From contig NZ_JBBPCL010000001.1 of NCBI RefSeq assembly GCF_038039215.1, positions 5,394,001-5,458,000 of the forward strand: a stretch of DNA of 64,000 bases. Direction: 5' to 3'. Made by a program: the position numbers and the translations under genes. The DNA comes from Pseudonocardia sp. T1-2H. Lineage in GTDB: Bacteria > Actinomycetota > Actinomycetes > Mycobacteriales > Pseudonocardiaceae. Positions 33,870-43,811 of the stretch are shown piece by piece; within the stretch, counting starts at the first letter, position 1, and every line of letters begins with the position of its first letter. Under the pieces are notes generated by a model that was not told the DNA's origin, did not search any database, and saw only the letters and a list, made by a program, of their open reading frames with translations.

Positions 33870-36800
33870 GTGTCCACCAGCAGTACGTCAAGCCCAACGG
33901 ACCAGTTCGGCCCCAACGAGTGGCTCGTCGAGGAGATGTACCAGCGCTTCCTCGAGGACCCGAACGGGGTCGACCCGGCGTGGCACGACTTCTTCGCGGA
34001 CTACCGGCCGGGCGGCGGCCTCTCCGACACCGGAGCGGACGACGACGGCGACGGGTCCCCGCCCGCCGAGGAGCAGGACGCCGAGCAGGACGCGCCGACG
34101 GCGTCGCCGAAGACCGCCGAGAAGACCTCCACTCCGACCGGAAAGCAGGACGTGTCCGCCGCCGCCGCCAGCTCCACCGCCCCGTCGAAGACCGGCTCCA
34201 ACGGTTCCGCCTCCACGAAGGCCGCCGCCTCGAAGGCCCCCCAGAAGCCCGCCGCCGGCAGCACCTCCCAGGCCGCCAAGCCCACGCCCATCGGCAGCGA
34301 CGGCGAGGTGACCCCGCTCCGCGGCGCCGCGAACGCGGTCGTCAAGAACATGAACGCCTCGCTCGCGGTCCCCACCGCGACGAGCGTCCGCGCCGTGCCC
34401 GCCAAGCTTCTGGCGGACAACCGGATCGTCATCAACAACCAGCTGCAGCGCACCCGCGGCGGCAAGATCTCCTTCACCCACCTCATCGGCTACGCCGTGG
34501 TGAAGGCGCTGGCGGACTTCCCGGTGATGAACCGGCACTTCGTCGAGACGGACGGCAAGCCGACCGTCGTGCAGCCCGAGCACGTCAACCTCGGCCTGGC
34601 CATCGACCTGCCCGGCCGGAACGGCCAGCGCTCGCTCGTGGTCGTGTCGATCAAGGGCTGCGAGAACATGACGTTCGCGCAGTTCTGGTCGGCCTACGAG
34701 GGCATCGTGCACAAGGCACGAGGCGGGAACCTGACCGCGGAGGACTTCGCCGGCACCACGATCAGCCTCACCAACCCGGGCACGCTGGGCACCAACCACT
34801 CGGTGCCGCGGCTGATGCAGGGCCAGGGCACGATCATCGGCGTCGGGGCGATGGAGTACCCGGCCGAGTTCCAGGGCGCCAGCGAGGAACGGCTCGCGAC
34901 GCTCGGCATCAGCAAGATCATCACGCTGACGTCGACCTACGACCACCGGATCATCCAGGGCGCGGAGTCCGGTGACTTCCTGCGCCGGATCCACCACCTG
35001 CTCCTCGGCGGGGACGGTTTCTACGACGAGATCTTCACGTCGCTGCGGGTCCCCTACGAGCCCGTCCGCTGGGTGCAGGACATCCCCGAGGGCGAGGTCG
35101 ACAAGACCGCGCGCATCCTCGAGCTGATCGAGTCCTACCGCACCCGCGGGCATCTGATGGCGGACACGGACCCGCTGAACTACCGCCAGCGCCGCCACCC
35201 GGACCTGGACGTGCTCAGCCACGGCCTCACCCTCTGGGACCTGGACCGCGAGTTCGCCGTCGGCGGCTTCGGCGGCAAGAAGCACATGAAGCTCCGGGAC
35301 GTCCTGGGCCTGCTCCGGGACTCCTACTGCCGCACCGTCGGCACCGAGTACATGCACATCGCGGACCCCGAGCAGCGCGCCTGGCTGCAGGAGCGCATCG
35401 AGGTCCCGCACCAGAAGCCGTCGGTCGTCGAGCAGAAGTACGTGCTCAGCAAGCTCAACGCGGCCGAGGCGTTCGAGACCTTCCTGCAGACCAAGTACGT
35501 CGGGCAGAAGCGGTTCTCGCTCGAGGGCGGCGAGACCGTCATCCCGCTGCTGGACGCCGTGCTGGACAAGGCCGCCGAGCACGAGCTCGACGAGGTCGTC
35601 ATCGGCATGCCGCACCGCGGCCGGCTCAACGTGCTCGCCAACATCGTCGGCAAGCCCATCAGCCAGATCTTCCGCGAGTTCGAGGGCAACCTGGACCCGG
35701 GTCAGGCGCACGGCTCCGGCGACGTCAAGTACCACCTGGGCGCCGAGGGCAAGTACTTCCGGATGTTCGGCGACGGCGAGGTCGTCGTCTCGCTGGCGTC
35801 CAACCCGTCGCACCTGGAGGCCGTGGACCCGGTGCTCGAGGGCATCGTCCGCGCCAAGCAGGACATCCTGAACAAGGGCGACGGCGCGTTCACCGTGCTG
35901 CCGCTGATGATGCACGGCGACGCGGCGTTCGCCGGGCAGGGCGTGGTGGCGGAGACGCTGAACCTCGCGCTGCTGCGCGGCTACCGCACGGGCGGCACCG
36001 TGCACGTCGTCGTCAACAACCAGGTCGGCTTCACCACCGCCCCGGAGGCGTCGCGCTCGTCGCAGTACTCGACGGACGTCGCGAAGATGATCGGCGCGCC
36101 GGTCTTCCACGTGAACGGCGACGACCCGGAGGCCTGCGTCTGGGTCGCCAAGCTGGCGGTCGAGTACCGCGAGCGCTGGAACAACGACGTCGTGATCGAC
36201 ATGATCTGTTACCGCCGCCGCGGCCACAACGAGGGCGACGACCCCTCGATGACGCAGCCGGCGATGTACGACGTGATCGACGCCAAGCGCAGCGTCCGCA
36301 AGATCTACACCGAGTCGCTGATCGGCCGTGGTGACATCACCATGGAGGAGGCCGAGCACGCGCTCAAGGACTTCTCCAACCAGCTCGAGCACGTCTTCAA
36401 CGAGGTCCGGGAGCTGGAGAAGACCCCGCCCGCCGTCTCGTCGTCGGTGGAGAAGGAACAGCTCGTCCCGAGCGACCTGGACACGTCGGTCACGCTGGAG
36501 GTCGTGCACCGCATCGGCGACGTGCACGCCAACCTGCCGGAGGGCTTCACCCCCCACCAGCGCGTCAAGCCGGTGCTGCAGAAGCGCGCGACGATGTCGC
36601 GCGAGGGGAACGTCGACTGGGCCTTCGGCGAGCTGCTCGCGTTCGGCTCGCTGGTCATGGACGGCAAGCTGGTCCGGCTCTCCGGGCAGGACACGCGGCG
36701 CGGCACGTTCGTGCAGCGGCACTCGGTGCTCATCGACCGCAAGACCGGCGAGGAGTACACCCCGCTGCGCAACCTCGCCGAGGACCAGGGCCGTTTCATG

Positions 36801-37652
36801 GCCTACGACTCGGCGCTGTCGGAGTTCGCGGCGGTCGGCTTCGAGTACGGCTACTCGGTGGCGAACCCGAACGCGCTGGTGCTGTGGGAGGCCCAGTTCG
36901 GGGACTTCGTCAACGGCGCCCAGTCGATCATCGACGAGTTCATCTCGTCCGGTGAGGCCAAGTGGGGCCAGATGTCGGACGTGGTGCTGCTGCTGCCGCA
37001 CGGCCTCGAGGGCCAGGGCCCGGACCACAGCTCGGGGCGCATCGAGCGCTTCCTGCAGCTGTGCGCCGAGGGTTCGATGACGGTGGCGCTGCCGTCGGAG
37101 CCGGCGAACTACTTCCACCTGCTGCGCCGGCAGGCCCTCGACGGCGTCCGCCGCCCGCTCGTCGTCTTCACCCCGAAGTCGATGCTGCGGAACAAGGCGG
37201 TCGTCTCGCCCGTCTCGGACTTCACCGGCGGCCGGTTCCGCCCGGTGATCGACGATCCGCGCTACCGCACCGACGACGGCCCCGCCGCCTCGGTCCAGAA
37301 GGTCCTGCTGTGCAGCGGCAAGATCTACTGGGAGCTCGCGCAGCACCGGGATAAGCAGGACATCGACAACGTCGCGATCGTCCGCCTCGAGCAGCTGTAC
37401 CCGGTGCCGGACCGGCAGCTCAGCGGGGTGCTGGAGCGCTACCCGAACGCGAAGGACATCCGCTGGGTCCAGGAGGAGCCGGCGAACCAGGGCGCGTGGC
37501 CGCACATGGGCCTCGAGCTCCCGGAGAAGCTGCCGGAGCGCCTGTCGGGGCTGACCCGTATCTCGCGTCGCCGGATGGCCGCGCCGGCCCCCGGGTCGTC
37601 GAAGGTGCACGAGGTCGAGCAGCGCGAGCTGATCGCCAAGGCCTTCAGCTAG
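33870..37652 (+). CDS. kgd: Multifunctional 2-oxoglutarate dehydrogenase E1 with E2-like acyltransferase domain (Kgd)
   Basis: The 1260-residue protein is the actinobacterial fusion that decarboxylates 2-oxoglutarate in the TCA cycle. Order: N-terminal [17 protein letters not shown] helix, an Ala/Pro/Lys-rich linker (about residues 50-150), an E2-type acyltransferase domain with [15 protein letters not shown] (about residue 355), and the ThDP-dependent E1 with [13 protein letters not shown] (about 580), [25 protein letters not shown] and a transketolase-like C-terminus. There is no lipoyl domain, so it must rely on lipoyl domains of the pyruvate complex. The N-terminal FHA-binding region with TxxT motifs used for GarA control in mycobacteria is not clearly seen. 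GTG 33870 fits the family start; a frame to 33768 adds non-conserved residues. Confidence 0.95.
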   Translation: MSTSSTSSPTDQFGPNEWLVEEMYQRFLEDPNGVDPAWHDFFADYRPGGGLSDTGADDDGDGSPPAEEQDAEQDAPTASPKTAEKTSTPTGKQDVSAAAASSTAPSKTGSNGSASTKAAASKAPQKPAAGSTSQAAKPTPIGSDGEVTPLRGAANAVVKNMNASLAVPTATSVRAVPAKLLADNRIVINNQLQRTRGGKISFTHLIGYAVVKALADFPVMNRHFVETDGKPTVVQPEHVNLGLAIDLPGRNGQRSLVVVSIKGCENMTFAQFWSAYEGIVHKARGGNLTAEDFAGTTISLTNPGTLGTNHSVPRLMQGQGTIIGVGAMEYPAEFQGASEERLATLGISKIITLTSTYDHRIIQGAESGDFLRRIHHLLLGGDGFYDEIFTSLRVPYEPVRWVQDIPEGEVDKTARILELIESYRTRGHLMADTDPLNYRQRRHPDLDVLSHGLTLWDLDREFAVGGFGGKKHMKLRDVLGLLRDSYCRTVGTEYMHIADPEQRAWLQERIEVPHQKPSVVEQKYVLSKLNAAEAFETFLQTKYVGQKRFSLEGGETVIPLLDAVLDKAAEHELDEVVIGMPHRGRLNVLANIVGKPISQIFREFEGNLDPGQAHGSGDVKYHLGAEGKYFRMFGDGEVVVSLASNPSHLEAVDPVLEGIVRAKQDILNKGDGAFTVLPLMMHGDAAFAGQGVVAETLNLALLRGYRTGGTVHVVVNNQVGFTTAPEASRSSQYSTDVAKMIGAPVFHVNGDDPEACVWVAKLAVEYRERWNNDVVIDMICYRRRGHNEGDDPSMTQPAMYDVIDAKRSVRKIYTESLIGRGDITMEEAEHALKDFSNQLEHVFNEVRELEKTPPAVSSSVEKEQLVPSDLDTSVTLEVVHRIGDVHANLPEGFTPHQRVKPVLQKRATMSREGNVDWAFGELLAFGSLVMDGKLVRLSGQDTRRGTFVQRHSVLIDRKTGEEYTPLRNLAEDQGRFMAYDSALSEFAAVGFEYGYSVANPNALVLWEAQFGDFVNGAQSIIDEFISSGEAKWGQMSDVVLLLPHGLEGQGPDHSSGRIERFLQLCAEGSMTVALPSEPANYFHLLRRQALDGVRRPLVVFTPKSMLRNKAVVSPVSDFTGGRFRPVIDDPRYRTDDGPAASVQKVLLCSGKIYWELAQHRDKQDIDNVAIVRLEQLYPVPDRQLSGVLERYPNAKDIRWVQEEPANQGAWPHMGLELPEKLPERLSGLTRISRRRMAAPAPGSSKVHEVEQRELIAKAFS

Positions 37653-37661
37653 GCCGTCGGC

Positions 37662-37835
37662 GTGTACTTCACCGACCGTGGCATCGAGGAGCTCGTCGAG
37701 CGGCGCGGGGAGGAGGCGGTCAGCGTGGAGTGGCTGGCCGCCCGGCTCCGCACGTTCGTCGACCTGAACCCCGCGTTCGAGGACGCGGTGGAACGCCTCG
37801 CGACCTTCCTGGCCCGCGACGACGAGGACGACTGA
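37662..37835 (+). CDS. DUF6104 family small protein (57 aa)
   Basis: A GTG-started frame 9 bases after kgd encodes YFTDRGIEELVERRGEE, VEWLAARLRTFVDLNPAFED and an acidic end ARDDEDD. This matches the short DUF6104 family that follows kgd in many actinobacteria. Function unknown; the tight spacing suggests cotranscription with kgd. Confidence 0.8.
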   Translation: MYFTDRGIEELVERRGEEAVSVEWLAARLRTFVDLNPAFEDAVERLATFLARDDEDD

Positions 37836-37886
37836 CGGGTCGTCGGAGCCCGCCGCCTGCCTGCCGCCAGGCTTCTACCGCCGCCT

Positions 37887-37925
37887 GAGTGGCTCAAGCG
37901 CCAGTGGTTGACGCTTGAGCCACTC
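37887..37925. terminator. Perfect 14-bp hairpin, bidirectional terminator candidate
   Basis: GAGTGGCTCAAGCG (37887-37900) pairs perfectly with CGCTTGAGCCACTC (37912-37925) across an 11-base loop. It lies exactly between the convergent kgd/DUF6104 unit and the FtsK-operon end. No U-tract is present, as is common in actinobacterial terminators. Confidence 0.65.
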
Positions 37926-37948
37926 GAGCACCGGAGAGCCGGAGCGGG

Positions 37949-38350
37949 TCAGCGGCGGAGCCCGAAGCCCCGGCGGCGGACCAGGTCCCTCAGCGCATCG
38001 AATGTGCTCGCGACCTGCCGGTCCAGCTCGTCCAGCTCGTTCGGGTCCGCCGCCTCGTCCGGGGCCGGGAAGGTCCGCAGGGTCATCCAGGACTCCCCCC
38101 ACAACGCCTCGAGCGCGGCCTCCCAGTGCAGGTCGACGGTGAACCGGGTCAGGGCCGTGCGCTCACCCGCCCGGGCCATGACGTCGTCGAGCTCGCCGAG
38201 GCGGCGTTCGAGCGTCAGGGCCCGCTCCCGGTCCTTGGCCCGCAGCTCCTCGACGGCCGCCGCGATCCCCGCGGTCACCTCGCGGTACCGCGCCGCGGCG
38301 TCGTCGCGTTCCGCGCCGCGCGCAGGCTCCGGGTCGATCGGCTCGTTCAC
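37949..38350 (-). CDS. Helical hypothetical protein, last gene of FtsK-type operon (133 aa)
   Basis: Highly alpha-helical and charged, with RYREVTAGIAAAVEELRAKD, ERRLGELDDVMARAG, HWEAALEALWGESWMTLRTF and LDELDRQVASTFDALRDLV; coiled-coil character is likely. GTG at 38350 overlaps the stop of the FtsK-like gene (GTGA), showing translational coupling. Two Trp residues in the middle are unusual for a simple coil. No family is recognised. It probably works with the ATPase encoded upstream. Confidence 0.65.
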   Translation of the reverse strand: MNEPIDPEPARGAERDDAAARYREVTAGIAAAVEELRAKDRERALTLERRLGELDDVMARAGERTALTRFTVDLHWEAALEALWGESWMTLRTFPAPDEAADPNELDELDRQVASTFDALRDLVRRRGFGLRR

Positions 38351-41064
38351 CGCGTCACCTCCGGCACCAGCACGACCTCCGGGCGCGAGTGCTGCGCGCG
38401 GTCGAAGAACAGCCCCCGGCCCGGGCGGGGCGCCCAGGTCAGGCCCATCCCCGGGGCGAGCGGCGTCAGCTCGGAACCCTGGACGTCCAGGGCGATCCAC
38501 GCGCCGACGTCGTCCGGGCTCGCGGACATGCTCAGCAGGGACCGCAGCCGCGCGGCGCTGCGCCACCAGCCGATGACGTGCACGCCCACCTCCGGCCCGA
38601 ACCGCAGGACGCTCCGCAGCGCCTCGGTGCCGGGCCGTTCGAGCAGGGGGTCCGCCGCATCCGCGCCGAGGAGCAGCACGTACAGCGGGGGCCGGTCGTT
38701 GCCGGCGGCCCGGGCCGCGACCTCCTTGGCCAGCAACTCGACCCGGTCCCGGATCTCGTCGAGTCCCACCGGGTCCGCCCGGTCCCCGAGCCGATCGAGG
38801 ACCACGTCACCGTTGTCGACCAGCGACGCGACGACGAACGACGCGTTCGGCGGAGCCGTCGCCACGAGCGACTGCGCGGCCGCGCCCATCACCCGCATCG
38901 CCTCGTTCCCGTCCGACGCCAGCACGGCGACGTTGCGGCCGGGCGTGTCCGGCAGCCGGACGGCCGCCGCGCTGCCCTCGACGTCGATCACCTGGCCGAG
39001 CAGCGCCCGCGGCCCGCCCTCGCGGCCCAGGACGTCGAGCAGGTCGCCGACCCACGGGGCCCGGGAACCGTTGAACAGCCGCGGCGTCGGCCGGCCCGGG
39101 GCGAAGTAGGCGTGGGTCTCGTGCTGCACCTCGTCGATCTCGGTGCGGGCGCTCGCGTCCGGGATCCGCGCGACCTCGTTGCCGTGCTTCATCCCGGACT
39201 CGTGGTTCACGATCGCGTGCCAGCGCGGCAGGGACAGCGCGGCGTCGTTGAGATTCGCGAGGACCCGGCGGGCCCGCGGCAGCGCGATCCGCAGGACGAA
39301 CTGCTCGAAGATCGCCGGACGGCCCCAGAACGCCTCGATCCCGGACACGTCCTGGCTGGCCAGCACCAGGTGGATGCCCTGCGAGCGGCCGCGCCGGGCG
39401 ACGTCCTCCAGCAGCGCGGTCGCCTGCTTGGTCAGCTGGTCCCGCTCGGCGAAGAGGTACTGGAACTCGTCGATCACGGCGACGATCCGCGGCCACCGTC
39501 CGTCCGGGTCCGCCCGCCGGAGCTCCTCGAGCTTCGTGACCTCGTGGCGTTTCGCGGCGTCCGCCCGCCGGCGCATCTCCTCCGCCAGGAACTGCAGCAG
39601 CGCGAGCCCGAACTCCCGGTCGGTGTTGATGTTGATGCCGATGAGCCGGGCGTGCGGCAGCCAGGTCCCGTCCGCCCGGCCCGGGGCGAACTGCGCGAAC
39701 GAGACGCCCTCCTTGAAGTCGAGGAGGTAGAACTCCAGCTCGTCCGGGTCGTACCGGGCGGCCATCGACCCGATCATCGCGAGCAGCAGGTTCGTCTTGC
39801 CGGAGCCGCTCGGGCCGCCGATCAGCGCGTGTGGGGAGCCGTCGTCCAGGGCGATCTCGACGGGCATGCCGTCGGCGAAGCCGATCGGCGCGTACACCCC
39901 GGCCGCCGACGACGTCCGGTAGTCCCTGGTCAGCGGCAGCAGGTCCGCGAACGTGCTGACCTGCGCCCGCCACTCCTCGTGGGCGCGCACGATCTCGGTG
40001 CACGCCGCGGTGACCTCGCCGCGCGGCAGCGGCGGGTCGGGCGTGACCGCGACGTTCGGGCCCGTCATCGAGCAGCGGGCGCCGTCCGGGGTGAACCGCA
40101 CGGACTCGACGGGTGCCCCGACCGTCATCGGCACGTCCAGCAGCACCAGCTGGATCCCGCACGCCAGGCCGCTGCGCGCCACCCGCTGCAGCTGGCGGTG
40201 GTGCTCGTCGGAGAGCGACTGCCTGTTGCCGGCCAGGACCGCGACGACCCACGGTTCGCTGCGCTTGCCCTCGTGCTGGGCGTGCGCGCGCAGCGACGGG
40301 TAGCCGCCGACGAGCACCCGGCTGTGCACCTTGCGGATCCGGTCGGACAGCTCGTCGAGGAGCTCGGCGAGGCGGCCCGGGTCGTGCACGGTGAGCAGCC
40401 CGGTGCGGGTCAGCGGGTAGAGGCCGGGCAGCGCTCCGGTGAACTGTCCGACGTCCCAGACGTGGACGTTCACCATCCCGGGCCGGAAGGTCGAGAACAC
40501 CCGCAGCAGCACCTGCTCGACGAGCGCCTCCGCGGCCCCACGGGTCTCGTGCGTGGAGTCGATGCGCAGGTGGGACTCGTCCAGCAGCGGGATGCCCACG
40601 GGGAACGCCTCCCCGACGTCCAGGCGGCCGCTCCCGATCCGCCACAGCCGCGGGTACGGGTCGTGCACGCCCTCGTACTTGCCGACGGCGCCGAGCCACT
40701 CCCGCGGCTCCTGCCCGGCGGGCCCGGTCGCCGCCTCGGCCATGATGTCCGCGAGCCGGCGCGGGCCGTGTTCCAGCCAGGGGTCGAACGCCTTCCGACG
40801 GTCGGACTCCGCGCGCTCCACGGCGGCGGCCAGCACCCGCGAGCCGAACGCGGGCGCCAGCGCGGGGTCCGCCTGCGCGGCCTCGATGCCGTCCCGGCGC
40901 AGCCAGAGCTCGAACATCGTCACGGCGTGGGCGCGGACGGCGTCCGCCCGCAGCCGCGACGCCGCCCCGAGCGCCGCCGCGCACGCGTCCCGGAACTCGT
41001 CGAAGGCAGCGGTGATGCGCTCCCGGCGGCCGGACCTCCCCAGACCTGACATACGAGGCGCCAC
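38347..41064 (-). CDS. FtsK/SpoIIIE-type ATPase
   Basis: The 905-residue protein has an N-terminal helical region of about 120 residues, a middle domain with HLRIDSTHETRGAAEALVEQ, and an FtsK-type motor: Walker A GGPSGSGKTNLLLAMIGSM near residue 415, FYLLDFKEGVSFAQFAPG, Walker B VAVIDEFQYLF near 530, the arginine-finger-like GRSQGIHLVLASQDVSG and IALPRARRVLANLN. About 250 C-terminal residues form a second, probably inactive nucleotide-binding-like domain. It lacks membrane helices and ESX partners. HerA/FtsK motors pump DNA or protein; the partner here is unknown. The start is GTG 41064 or ATG 41052; the former is 2 bases after the previous stop. Confidence 0.85.
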   Translation of the reverse strand: MAPRMSGLGRSGRRERITAAFDEFRDACAAALGAASRLRADAVRAHAVTMFELWLRRDGIEAAQADPALAPAFGSRVLAAAVERAESDRRKAFDPWLEHGPRRLADIMAEAATGPAGQEPREWLGAVGKYEGVHDPYPRLWRIGSGRLDVGEAFPVGIPLLDESHLRIDSTHETRGAAEALVEQVLLRVFSTFRPGMVNVHVWDVGQFTGALPGLYPLTRTGLLTVHDPGRLAELLDELSDRIRKVHSRVLVGGYPSLRAHAQHEGKRSEPWVVAVLAGNRQSLSDEHHRQLQRVARSGLACGIQLVLLDVPMTVGAPVESVRFTPDGARCSMTGPNVAVTPDPPLPRGEVTAACTEIVRAHEEWRAQVSTFADLLPLTRDYRTSSAAGVYAPIGFADGMPVEIALDDGSPHALIGGPSGSGKTNLLLAMIGSMAARYDPDELEFYLLDFKEGVSFAQFAPGRADGTWLPHARLIGININTDREFGLALLQFLAEEMRRRADAAKRHEVTKLEELRRADPDGRWPRIVAVIDEFQYLFAERDQLTKQATALLEDVARRGRSQGIHLVLASQDVSGIEAFWGRPAIFEQFVLRIALPRARRVLANLNDAALSLPRWHAIVNHESGMKHGNEVARIPDASARTEIDEVQHETHAYFAPGRPTPRLFNGSRAPWVGDLLDVLGREGGPRALLGQVIDVEGSAAAVRLPDTPGRNVAVLASDGNEAMRVMGAAAQSLVATAPPNASFVVASLVDNGDVVLDRLGDRADPVGLDEIRDRVELLAKEVAARAAGNDRPPLYVLLLGADAADPLLERPGTEALRSVLRFGPEVGVHVIGWWRSAARLRSLLSMSASPDDVGAWIALDVQGSELTPLAPGMGLTWAPRPGRGLFFDRAQHSRPEVVLVPEVTR

Positions 41065-41066
41065 GG

Positions 41067-41321
41067 CTACATCCGTGCGTCGAGATCGGCGATCGCGTCC
41101 GCCGCGGCGGAGACGCTCACGCCCACCTCGGCGACGTCGTCCCGGGCGCGCGCCAGGGCGTCCACCGGCAGGTCCTCGTGGGTCTGCTCGACGAGCTCGG
41201 CGAGGGTGCTCACCGCCTCGCCGAGGCATTCCGCGGCGAGGTCCACGTGCCGTCGCGCGTCCGCCGTCAGCCCACCGACCTCGGCGAGCGCGATCCGGAT
41301 GTCACCGAGGGACGAGGTCAC
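41067..41321 (-). CDS. Small coiled-coil protein of FtsK-type operon (84 aa)
   Basis: The sequence is almost entirely helical with regular hydrophobic spacing (LGDIRIALAEVGGLTADARR, LAAECLGEAVSTLAELVEQT, VSVSAAADAIADLDARM). One Cys, no WxG motif. Size and style resemble small proteins secreted or handled by FtsK-like motors, but no named family is recognised. It overlaps the previous gene by 4 bases and precedes the ATPase by 2 bases. Confidence 0.7.
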   Translation of the reverse strand: MTSSLGDIRIALAEVGGLTADARRHVDLAAECLGEAVSTLAELVEQTHEDLPVDALARARDDVAEVGVSVSAAADAIADLDARM

Positions 41322-41578
41322 AGCCGGGCCGCGACGCCCTCGGCGGCCTCGATCGCGGCGTTGACCGCCTGCTGCACGTCACCGATCTTGCTGGCGGCGT
41401 CCGCGTAGTAGGCGTTGGCCTGGTCCACGTCACCCTGGCTGCTGCCCTCGGTGACCTGCTGCAACGCGCTCTGCGCCTGCTCGATGCAGTTCTGCGCCTG
41501 TTGCAGGGCGCCGAGGCTCTCCGAGGCCTTGTCGTTGGCCGTCGCGATCCCGGACCGGACCTCTTCGATGCTCGCCAT
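41318..41578 (-). CDS. Small helical protein, DUF6244-like, first gene of FtsK-type operon (86 aa)
   Basis: MASIEEVRSGIATANDKASE, SLGALQQAQNCIEQAQSALQ and KIGDVQQAVNAAIEAAEGVA define an amphipathic helical hairpin with Gln/Ala-rich faces. It resembles the DUF6244 group of actinobacterial proteins (from memory, not tested). It has the size of WXG100 proteins but no WxG and no YxxxD tail. ATG at 41578 follows GGAGG at about 11 bases. It heads the four-gene operon and may be the substrate or structural partner of the FtsK-like ATPase. Confidence 0.7.
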   Translation of the reverse strand: MASIEEVRSGIATANDKASESLGALQQAQNCIEQAQSALQQVTEGSSQGDVDQANAYYADAASKIGDVQQAVNAAIEAAEGVAARL

Positions 41579-41744
41579 GACGCGCTGCCGTCCTCCGCCT
41601 GTCGTGTGCCCGAACCCGGCTACCCCGGGCCACGGCGCGTGTGCGCCGCGTGCGGAATCTAGCGCCCATCGTCGCCGACGGCCGGAGGCCCCGCCAGCGG
41701 GTCCCTCGCCGACCCCGGATCGATACACGCAGACCGTCCGGCGG

Positions 41745-42305
41745 TCACACCATGCCCAGGAACATCACACCCATGGACGCCGCCATCACCAGGTGGGCGA
41801 GCGCGCCGACGTGCGGGGCACGAAGTCCCGCTCCCCCGCCCGGCGCGGGGCAGCCCGCGTGCCCGGCGGCCACCGGGGACCGGCGCGCCGCGACGAAGCG
41901 GTCCGAGCAGCGGAGCACGTGCCAGCCGAAGTATCCCGCCAGGACGACCGCGACGAGGGACACCCACGTCGAGCCGGCATGGCTGTGCTCGTGCCCGCCC
42001 AGGGCCAGCATCAGCAGCATCGCCACGCCGCCGACGACGTGGTGCGCCGCGTCGTCGGCCCGGGGACCGGCGCGCAGCCAGCGCAGGCCGAACCACGTGG
42101 CCGTCGAGGAGAAGACGGCGACCCACACCACCGACGGGAGCGGGTCGCCGAACGGCGAGAACATCGCCGCCATCCCCAGGCCCATCGCGGCGTGGGACGC
42201 CTCTCCGAGCACCGGTCGCCCGTCCCGCCGGGCGGTGGCCACCCGCAGCAGGTGCAGCAGGCCGAGCCCGAGCGAGACCATCGCGAGAACGGCCGTGAAG
42301 GCCAT
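41745..42305 (-). CDS. DUF5134 family membrane protein
   Basis: A 186-residue protein with about five membrane helices. HAAMGLGMAAMFSPFGDPLP, AAHHVVGGVAMLLMLAL and the last helix AHLVMAASMGVMFLGMV carry His and Met residues arranged as in DUF5134 proteins. GGHEHSHAGS in a loop could bind copper or another metal. It forms a single unit; the upstream region faces away from the PadR gene. Function unknown. Confidence 0.75.
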   Translation of the reverse strand: MAFTAVLAMVSLGLGLLHLLRVATARRDGRPVLGEASHAAMGLGMAAMFSPFGDPLPSVVWVAVFSSTATWFGLRWLRAGPRADDAAHHVVGGVAMLLMLALGGHEHSHAGSTWVSLVAVVLAGYFGWHVLRCSDRFVAARRSPVAAGHAGCPAPGGGAGLRAPHVGALAHLVMAASMGVMFLGMV

Positions 42306-42457
42306 GCGGGGTGGACCTCCTCCCGGACCCGAACTCATCGTCCGATCGAGGATGGCAGCCACGACCTGGCGAATCCATACGGCCCGGGGGTAGTGACAAC
42401 GCGCCACCGAGCGGTTACACGGCCGGCGCGGGCCCTCTCGGCCACTGCCGAGGGCGG

Positions 42458-42808
42458 CTAGCCGACGGGCCTCGCGACCGCGGCGACCCGCGCGTAGCGG
42501 TCCAGGAAGACGTGGATCGCGTCGTGGACGCTCTCCAGGCCTCTGGCCTGTCCGTCGAGCATGGCGGCACCCTCGCCGGTGACGTGGTAGATCCGCCGCG
42601 CCGGGCCGGTGGCGGAGGTCTGCCACTCGGACCGGACGAGGCCGAGTTTCTCCAGACCCCGGAGCGCGCGGTACACGCCACCCGGATCCCCCGCTCCGTC
42701 GTGCATGGGACGGAGCCGGTTGGCGAGTTCGTAGCCGTGATCGGGCCGCTCGCGCAGAAGCAGCAGCAGACAGGGTTGCAGAAAGTTCCTCGGTTCGAGC
42801 TCGGCCAT
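42458..42808 (-). CDS. PadR-family transcriptional regulator
   Basis: A 116-residue winged-helix regulator with NFLQPCLLLLLRERPDHGYE, GGVYRALRGLEKLGLVRSEW and ARRIYHVTGEGAAML, then a dimerisation helix. This is the PadR layout (HTH plus C-terminal coil). Its target may be the MOSC gene downstream of the opposite side or the DUF5134 gene. No operator was identified. Confidence 0.85.
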   Translation of the reverse strand: MAELEPRNFLQPCLLLLLRERPDHGYELANRLRPMHDGAGDPGGVYRALRGLEKLGLVRSEWQTSATGPARRIYHVTGEGAAMLDGQARGLESVHDAIHVFLDRYARVAAVARPVG

Positions 42809-42974
42809 GCCCCTGGCCCTCTCGCTGGAGAACGTACGTCGGACCGAGCCGATACTTCCACCGGGTGAGACACCTCACAACCAGAGGGGCGGCGACGTCA
42901 CCCGGACGCGATTCACGTTGTGCGCCACCGGCCTGCCGGGCCGGCTCCGCCACGCCCCGGGCTCGGTGGCGCCC

Positions 42975-43784
42975 TCAGCCCACCGCGTCCCCGATCCGGA
43001 TCGTGCCCCCGGACAGCACCTCGGCGTACACCCCGGCGCACGGGAGCACCCCGAAGCCCGGGACGTCCACGCGGTTGCGCTCCAGCAAGGGGCGCACCGC
43101 CTGCGGGGCCCGCGGCAGGTCCCCGTGCTCCAGGGTCGGCACCGAGCAGCGCGGCGTGGGCAGGGTGCCGCGCAGCCGGACGTCGCCGATCGTGAACTCG
43201 GCCCCGCACCAGTCGTTCTCCGCGAAGGGCGGGTATCCGGGCGGGGTCCGGACCACGACGTTCGGGCGGTAGCGCAGCGCCTCCACGCCCAGCTCGTCGA
43301 GGGTCGCGGTGGTGATCAGGTGGATCGGCGCGTAGTCCACGAACGCGCCGCCCGGCGTGCCCTGTGCGATCTCCAGGACCCCGTACTCGACCTCGGCGTC
43401 CACGCCCTCGGCCAGCACGTCCACCGGGTCCGGACGTTCCACGGACGCGCCCTCGGCCCGCTCGGCCGACACCCGGACCTTGCGGCCGAGCAACTCGGAG
43501 AGCTCGTCGGCCGCCTCGTCGACGGGGAGCACGTGCCCGTCCGGGAACGTGATCCGCGCGCCGGCCCCGGCCGAGACGGCGGAGAACTGCAGCAGGGTGC
43601 GCCACAGCCGCGGGTGCTTGGCCGTCGCGACCCGGCCGGTGTCGCTGTCGACGAGCGCGAAGCGGCGGTCCCCCGCCACCCCGCGCGCGTCGACGACGAT
43701 CGCGTCCACCGGCTCTCCGAGCATCGACTTCACCGGGTAGCGGTGCAGCGACGTGACGGAGCCGGCGGGCGTGGTGTCATTCAT
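42975..43784 (-). CDS. MOSC domain-containing protein
   Basis: A 269-residue protein with an N-terminal MOSC beta-barrel domain (VTSLHRYPVKSMLGEPVDAI, GDRRFALVD) and a C-terminal MOSC domain containing RCSVPTLEHGDLPR with the conserved Cys. Such proteins handle activated sulphur or molybdenum cofactor-dependent reduction of N-hydroxylated compounds. It is cytoplasmic and sits between PadR and the OpuC operon as an apparent single gene. Confidence 0.88.
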   Translation of the reverse strand: MNDTTPAGSVTSLHRYPVKSMLGEPVDAIVVDARGVAGDRRFALVDSDTGRVATAKHPRLWRTLLQFSAVSAGAGARITFPDGHVLPVDEAADELSELLGRKVRVSAERAEGASVERPDPVDVLAEGVDAEVEYGVLEIAQGTPGGAFVDYAPIHLITTATLDELGVEALRYRPNVVVRTPPGYPPFAENDWCGAEFTIGDVRLRGTLPTPRCSVPTLEHGDLPRAPQAVRPLLERNRVDVPGFGVLPCAGVYAEVLSGGTIRIGDAVG

Positions 43785-43811
43785 CGCTGATACCTATCAG
43801 GGCCGGGCGGG

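Noticed and set aside
33888..37610. Open frame of 1240 codons on the minus strand opposite kgd
   Set aside because: Antisense shadow caused by GC-rich third positions; composition is biased and no motif is seen.
37949..41578. ESX (type VII) secretion locus
   Set aside because: Small proteins lack WxG and YxxxD motifs, the motor has no membrane helices, and EccB/D/E and mycosin genes are missing.
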